The notes beneath the pieces were generated by a model, which was not told where the DNA came from, searched no databases, and saw nothing but the letters and a program-made list of their open reading frames with translations. A stretch of 19,221 bases of DNA from Candidatus Solibacter sp. (GTDB lineage: Bacteria > Acidobacteriota > Terriglobia > Bryobacterales > Bryobacteraceae), in NCBI GenBank assembly GCA_017883355.1, contig JADGNS010000006.1, forward strand, positions 1-19,221, in the 5' to 3' direction. A program made the position numbers and the translations under genes. Shown piece after piece: positions 15,200-19,221 of this stretch; positions within the stretch are counted from its first letter, which is position 1; each line of letters opens with the position of its first letter.

Positions 15200-16965
15200 A
15201 AATCCTGCGGGTGTTGGCGGTTCTGGCACTGGTGGCGATGTCGCTGTTGCCGGTAGGCGAAATGGCGGCACGGCTGCTGGGCTTTTCCGGGATACCCGGC
15301 TCGATTGTGATCGTGCAACACCTCACGCTGTGGGTGGCGTTTCTGGGGGCGGCCCTGGCGGCGAGCTCCGACCGGCTGCTCTCGATGTCGGCGAATACGC
15401 TGCTGCCGGCAAGCTGGCTGCCGCGCGCGCGGGTTTTCGTGTTCGCGGTGGCGGCGGCAGTTACCTTGTGCCTGGCGTGGGCCGGATTGCAGTTTGTGCT
15501 GGCGGAGCGCGGGGGCGGCGCGCGCCTGACGCTGGGCATGCCGCGGTGGCCGGCGCAGGCGATCATGCCGGTGGGATTTCTGCTGATCGCGGGGTTCGGC
15601 ATCTGGAAGGCCGGCGATTCGTGGAAGCTGCGGCTGGCGGCGGCGCTGGGCCTGCTGGGTCCGCTGGTGTTTATGCTGGCGCCGGCGAATTCCGGAATGA
15701 TGTGGGTGGGGCTGGCGATGGTGGTGGCGGCCGCGCTGCTCGGCATGCCAATCTTCGCCACGCTGGGCGGAATTGCGCTGATCCTCTACTGGCACGGAGG
15801 GATTCCGGTGGCGACGCTGCCGGTGGACATGTACCGGCTGGTGGTGTCGCCGGTGCTGCCTTCGCTGCCGCTGTTCACGTTCGCCGGCTATCTGATGGCG
15901 GAAGGCGGCGCGAGCCAGCGTCTGTTGCGGGTCTATTCCGCGCTGTTCGGCTGGATGCCGGGCGGACTGGTGATCACCACCGCGGTGGTTTGCGCCATCT
16001 TCACGTGGGCCGGTTCCGGGCTGACGATTCTCTCCATGGGCGGGCTGCTGCTGCCGATGTTGGTCAAGGGCGGGTATCCGGAGAAATTCTCCATCGGCAT
16101 GGTGAATGCGTCCGGATCGTTGGGGCTGCTGTTTCCGCCGAGCCTGCCGGTGATCCTGTACGGAATCTATTCGAAGACCTCGATCGAGGATTTGTTCATC
16201 GGCGGATTCGTTCCGGGAATGGTCATGATGACGCTGGTGTGTGCCTGGGGCGTGTACCAGGGATACCGCCACAAGGCGGCGCGCGCGAGCTTCTCATGGA
16301 GGGAAGCGGTTGGGGCCACCTGGGAAGCCAAGTGGGAACTGGCCATTCCAGCGATTGTTCTGGTGGGCCTGTTTGGCGGGTTTGGGACGCTGACGGAGGC
16401 CGGTGCTTTCGCGGTAGTGTACGCCTACTTTGTGGAGTGCCTGGTGTACCGCGGGTTCTCCCCGGTTCGCGACCTCACACGGATTGCGGGCGAGTGCGCG
16501 ATTGTGATCGGCGGCGTGCTGATGATCATCGGCGTGGCGGTGGGGCTGACGAATTACCTGGTGGATGCGCAGGCGCCGGCGCTGCTGGTGGCTTGGGTGC
16601 AGACGCACATCCACTCCAAGTACGCGTTTCTGTTGCTGCTGAACTGCCTTCTGCTGGTGAAAGGTTCGTTCATGGACGTGTTTTCGGCGATCATCATTCT
16701 GGTGCCGATCTTGACGCCGGTGGCGGAAGGCTTCGGAATCCACCCGGTACAACTGGGGGTGATCTTCCTTTCCAATCTGGAATTGGGGTACCTGACTCCG
16801 CCGGTGGGGATCAACCTGTGCCTGTCGGCATACCGGTTCAAGAAACCGATGACGAGCATCTACATGGCCACGCTGCCGTTCTACCTGATCCTGCTGCTGG
16901 GGGTGCTATTGATCACGTACATCCCGTGGCTGACGATGGCTCCGCTGGCGTGGATGGGGCGATAA
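15196..16965 (+). CDS. TRAP transporter permease, fused DctQ-DctM
   Basis: This 589-residue inner-membrane protein joins the small DctQ subunit (about residues 1-165, four-helix type) to the large DctM subunit (about 168-589). DctM hallmarks are visible: PLFTFAGYLMAEGG, NASGSLGLLFPPSLPVILYG, and near the end LGYLTPPVGINLCLSAYRF. DctM moves the solute using a sodium or proton gradient. Such QM fusions are known in other TRAP systems. The GTG start at 15196 overlaps the DctP stop by four bases (GTGA), which points to translational coupling. Together with the TatT and DctP genes this makes a complete transporter. The substrate cannot be predicted from sequence. Confidence 0.94.
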   Translation: MKILRVLAVLALVAMSLLPVGEMAARLLGFSGIPGSIVIVQHLTLWVAFLGAALAASSDRLLSMSANTLLPASWLPRARVFVFAVAAAVTLCLAWAGLQFVLAERGGGARLTLGMPRWPAQAIMPVGFLLIAGFGIWKAGDSWKLRLAAALGLLGPLVFMLAPANSGMMWVGLAMVVAAALLGMPIFATLGGIALILYWHGGIPVATLPVDMYRLVVSPVLPSLPLFTFAGYLMAEGGASQRLLRVYSALFGWMPGGLVITTAVVCAIFTWAGSGLTILSMGGLLLPMLVKGGYPEKFSIGMVNASGSLGLLFPPSLPVILYGIYSKTSIEDLFIGGFVPGMVMMTLVCAWGVYQGYRHKAARASFSWREAVGATWEAKWELAIPAIVLVGLFGGFGTLTEAGAFAVVYAYFVECLVYRGFSPVRDLTRIAGECAIVIGGVLMIIGVAVGLTNYLVDAQAPALLVAWVQTHIHSKYAFLLLLNCLLLVKGSFMDVFSAIIILVPILTPVAEGFGIHPVQLGVIFLSNLELGYLTPPVGINLCLSAYRFKKPMTSIYMATLPFYLILLLGVLLITYIPWLTMAPLAWMGR

Positions 16966-16966
16966 C

Positions 16967-16986
16967 CCCGGGCGCGAGGGCTCGGG
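16967..16986 (+). terminator. Hairpin after the TRAP transporter operon
   Basis: CCCGGGC-GCGAGG-GCTCGGG forms a seven-base stem with one G-T pair and a six-base loop, starting just after the DctQM stop. No T-tract follows. It precedes a separate promoter for the next gene, which suits an operon end. Confidence 0.5.
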
Positions 16987-17014
16987 CAGTTGTAACAAAT
17001 GCCACAACCAGATG

Positions 17015-17043
17015 TGTACAGGCTGGGAGTAACGGCCTATACT
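17015..17043 (+). promoter_or_regulatory. Sigma70-type promoter for the helical lipoprotein
   Basis: A -35-like TGTACA (17015-17020) and a -10 TATACT (17038-17043) lie 17 bp apart. The predicted start is near 17050, leaving an 18-base leader with GGAG (17057-17060) before ATG 17068. The -10 context (TATACT followed by GGG within a few bases) resembles the promoter at 2253. Confidence 0.55.
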
Positions 17044-17067
17044 TGGGTCGTTTACCGGAGAACGGAT

Positions 17068-17664
17068 ATGAGGCTCTCGAATTGCGGGTTCTGTGTGCTG
17101 CTGGCCGCGGCGGCGTGCATCACCGGGTGCGGCAAGCAGGAGCGCATCGAAGCGGTTCAACTGGCGAAGGCGCTGACGGCGAAAAAGGCCGACTATGCCA
17201 AGTCCAACGCGACGGAAAAAGAATTCGTGGAGAGTGCCAAGGCGTGGTGCGCCGGCATCACGACGAACGGCGCGGGCCGCGGCGCGGAACTGGATCAGAA
17301 CGCCTCGGTGGCCACGCAGATCGCGCAATCGGCGGTGGCGGTGAGCGCGCAAATCGGTCAGGTGCGCCAGGTGGTGGACGATCTGGCACTCAAGGAAGAG
17401 TATCCAAAGGAAGTCCGCAACACGCTGATTACGCAACTGACGAAACGGCAGCGGATGCTGCAGGATGTGCGGGCGATGCTGGAACAATCGGCCCCCCAGT
17501 TCCTGGAATACAAGAAGATTAAGACCTACGCGGGCGACACGTACCCGGACGGTATCGGCAAGCTGAACACGATGCTTGGCGGGTACAAGGAACCGGACGA
17601 CGCCCTCGCCACGGCGCTGGGGGCGTTGAAAGAGAAATACGGCTTGAGCGATAGTGAGCTGTAA
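17068..17664 (+). CDS. Helical lipoprotein, unknown function
   Basis: A 198-residue lipoprotein precursor with signal residues 1-20 and lipobox ITGC (Cys21). The mature protein is charged and helical, with heptad-like stretches around residues 40-70 (AKALTAKKADYAKSNATEKE) and 95-155, ending in a conserved-looking block (YPDGIGKLNTMLGGYKEPDDALATALGALKEKYG). I do not recognise a family; the helical repeats suggest a coiled-coil or helical-bundle periplasmic protein. ATG 17068 was chosen over an upstream in-frame ATG at 16999 because it gives the signal peptide and has GGAG seven bases before it. It has its own promoter-like sequence and follows the TRAP operon after a hairpin, so it is likely a separate unit. 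Confidence 0.75.
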   Translation: MRLSNCGFCVLLAAAACITGCGKQERIEAVQLAKALTAKKADYAKSNATEKEFVESAKAWCAGITTNGAGRGAELDQNASVATQIAQSAVAVSAQIGQVRQVVDDLALKEEYPKEVRNTLITQLTKRQRMLQDVRAMLEQSAPQFLEYKKIKTYAGDTYPDGIGKLNTMLGGYKEPDDALATALGALKEKYGLSDSEL

Positions 17665-17680
17665 GGTTTGGCGGCGTTAT

Positions 17681-17696
17681 CAGGCGGAAGCGCCTG
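17681..17696. terminator. Hairpin between convergent genes, possible dispersed repeat
   Basis: CAGGCG-GAAG-CGCCTG is a perfect six-base stem with a GAAG loop, 17 bp after the lipoprotein stop and 17 bp before the end of the opposing CotH-like gene. It may act as a bidirectional terminator. I have an impression of similar short palindromes recurring in Acidobacteriota intergenic DNA, but only this copy is in the window. Confidence 0.5.
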
Positions 17697-17712
17697 CCCC
17701 ACCACGATGCCA

Positions 17713-19221
17713 CTACAGTTTTGCGGCGTTCTTGACGTCGTCCAGGGATAAGAGGTAGGCGCGGCGCTGTTCCACGAAGGACTTCAAACTAAGTTGGGGG
17801 GAGTCGTCGCCACCGGGACCGCCCCTGCCGCCGCGTCCACCCGGACCGAACATTCCGGGCGGGCCGAAGCCGCCTGGCGCGGGGTCGCCGCGGCCGGCGG
17901 TTTCCTCGCGGTCCTTGGTCAGGCCGGTAGTGAAGCTCTCGGTCGTGTTGAGCTTGCGAGTGTCGGTCTGGATGTCGGCGGCGATGACGGCTTGAAGCTG
18001 CGTCGCCAGCGGGCCGATCCGGCTCCAATCCAGCCACTTTTCGGCCATGTCGCGGACATAGCTGAGATAGCGCGCGCGCAACGCCGGGACCTTGAGCAGG
18101 CTGTAGAGCAGCGCCTTCTGGGGATCGTCGGCGCCGGTAAACGGAGGCAGCTTGACGCCCGAGGGTCGCTCGCCGCTCGAAGTGCCGCGGCCGCGGCCTC
18201 CGCCCATCATCTCCACTTCGCGGAAGGTTTCATTGGCGTCCTGCGGGATCGCGTGGAAGCGGCCGGCGGGGTCTTCGTACAGGCTGTAGTCGCTGGAGCG
18301 CACCCAGTACCCATCGTTGTTGATCATCACCTTATCCACCGCCAGGAAGCGCAGCGCGCCATCGATATCGAGCATCGGCGCGAGCGCCTTTTCCAATTGC
18401 TCCGGCGGCGTCTGATTCAGGACTTTGCAGAGGCGGATCAGGTCGGCCCAGGATTTCGGGTCGTCCTTGGTCTTGATTTCGTAGGACTGCTTGTAGCCGG
18501 CCACGTCCTCGCCCTTGTAGGCCAACCCGCCGCTCCCTCCGGGACTGCCCAGCACCTTCCAGCGCGCGCCCTTGGTGGAACCGAAGTTCTCCTGGGTGAG
18601 ATCGCTATTGAACTGCTCCACGTTGACGTAGGGGCCCCAACTCTCTCCGTTGATCACGACGCGCACGAAGTTCGCCTTGGGCGCCGGGATGTACTGGCGC
18701 GCGACGTATTGATAGAGCACGGTGCGCAGATAAGTGGGATCGCTGTTGGAGTTGAGCAGGTTGAGCGTGCGAAAGCCGTTGAGCCGCTGGTCGGAGTGGA
18801 CGAAATTGACGGAGAGATTGATGGAGTGCTTCTTGCCCTTGGGCACCATCATGTAGGACGTCATGCCGCGGAAATGCACGCCGACATCGGGATAGACCTT
18901 GCCGTCCACGGTAAGTTTCGCGGGCACTTCGACGTCGCTCTTGTAGAAGTCCATGAGCTCCTGTTCCCAATCGGCGTCCTCGAACTCGAGGAAGAGAGTG
19001 CGGAGGACGGGCAGGTCGTAGAGCGGCTCGTCGCGGTAGATCTTGACGGCATCGGGAGGGAGTTTGGGGCCGGGCTGAACGTTTTGCGCCTGCATGCCGC
19101 CGCGGCCGAAACCACCGCGGCGTACGCCGCCGCCTTCGTTCGCGATGGACTCGCGGGCGGCCTTGCGCTCGGCGGCGTTGAGCACGCCATCGCCATCTTT
19201 GTCGAATTTCTCCAGGAGTTG
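17713..19221 (-). CDS. CotH-like protein with N-terminal EF-hand, 5' end cut by window edge
   Basis: The frame is open to the right edge, so the true start and any signal peptide lie beyond it; 502 residues are visible. The first visible residues include FDKDGDGVLNAAER, an EF-hand calcium-binding loop. The rest matches the CotH family: VHFRGMTSYMMVPKGKKHSINL, LNLLNSNSDPTYLRTVLYQY, INGESWGPYVNVEQ and the acidic active-site-like stretch DYSLYED...HAIPQDANETF. CotH of Bacillus is an atypical kinase that phosphorylates spore-coat proteins. In non-spore-forming bacteria such proteins are usually secreted and of unknown target. A Gly/Arg/Pro-rich low-complexity segment (GGFGPPGMFGPGGRGGRGG) near the C-terminus and another near the visible N-terminus may be flexible linkers. 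The gene is convergent with the lipoprotein at 17068. Confidence 0.85.
   Translation of the reverse strand, partial: QLLEKFDKDGDGVLNAAERKAARESIANEGGGVRRGGFGRGGMQAQNVQPGPKLPPDAVKIYRDEPLYDLPVLRTLFLEFEDADWEQELMDFYKSDVEVPAKLTVDGKVYPDVGVHFRGMTSYMMVPKGKKHSINLSVNFVHSDQRLNGFRTLNLLNSNSDPTYLRTVLYQYVARQYIPAPKANFVRVVINGESWGPYVNVEQFNSDLTQENFGSTKGARWKVLGSPGGSGGLAYKGEDVAGYKQSYEIKTKDDPKSWADLIRLCKVLNQTPPEQLEKALAPMLDIDGALRFLAVDKVMINNDGYWVRSSDYSLYEDPAGRFHAIPQDANETFREVEMMGGGRGRGTSSGERPSGVKLPPFTGADDPQKALLYSLLKVPALRARYLSYVRDMAEKWLDWSRIGPLATQLQAVIAADIQTDTRKLNTTESFTTGLTKDREETAGRGDPAPGGFGPPGMFGPGGRGGRGGPGGDDSPQLSLKSFVEQRRAYLLSLDDVKNAAKL

Noticed and set aside
15165..17522. 785-codon plus-strand frame covering the TRAP permease
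   Set aside because: It is a Gly/Arg/Ala-rich shadow of the DctQM gene in another frame, with no domain of its own.
1..19221. tRNA, rRNA, CRISPR array, transposase or phage genes
   Set aside because: No cloverleaf, regularly spaced repeats or recognisable transposase, integrase or phage protein motif was seen on either strand by eye.

Overview
The window looks like a piece of an Acidobacteriota genome of the Bryobacterales/Solibacter type. This is judged from remembered family resemblance only: a propeller-type sensor kinase, an ECF sigma factor coupled to a Ser/Thr kinase, an MscL with a cysteine-rich tail, a TatT-type TRAP transporter and a CotH-like protein. The first ~2.1 kb is different. 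It carries a phosphoheptose isomerase gene (gmhA, cut by the window edge) and a nucleotide-sugar dehydratase of the CapD/WbpM family that has lost its N-terminal membrane region. Both read to me like an alphaproteobacterial surface-polysaccharide cluster. The dehydratase stops being recognisable at ~2.13 kb, next to a perfect 14-bp palindrome, so this edge is either a recombination/transfer boundary or an assembly join.

Layout: (1) 1-2192, minus strand: capD-like then gmhA, for LPS/capsule sugar nucleotides. (2) 2266-5825, plus strand: a two-component pair. A 979-residue sensor kinase (14 propeller repeats, Y_Y_Y domain, one membrane helix, HisKA_3, HATPase) overlaps its NarL/LuxR-type response regulator by 4 bp. 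(3) 5971-6882, minus strand: a four-helix membrane protein with a C-terminal zinc-ribbon-like motif, divergent from (4) 6950-10421, plus strand: an ECF sigma factor overlapping a Ser/Thr kinase with a large multi-helix membrane domain, then a small lipoprotein (copy A). (5) 10461-12367, minus strand: ComEA-like protein, MscL and a DUF481 outer-membrane protein, which looks like an envelope/osmotic cassette. (6) 12663-16965, plus strand: lipoprotein copy B (about 70% identical to copy A), then a complete TatT-DctP-DctQM TRAP transporter. (7) 17068-17664, plus strand: a helical lipoprotein with its own promoter. (8) 17713-19221, minus strand: a CotH-like protein preceded by an EF-hand loop, cut by the right edge.

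Regions 3 to 6 are nearly all envelope proteins. The two near-identical lipoproteins, one behind the sigma/kinase pair and one in front of the TRAP operon, bracket the MscL/DUF481 cassette. This is the most suggestive pattern in the window: it could be a membrane-sensing unit (ECF sigma plus membrane-anchored kinase) tied to envelope and osmotic functions. That link is inference. No tRNA, rRNA, CRISPR array or transposase was seen, and no gene-free stretch exceeds 300 bases.
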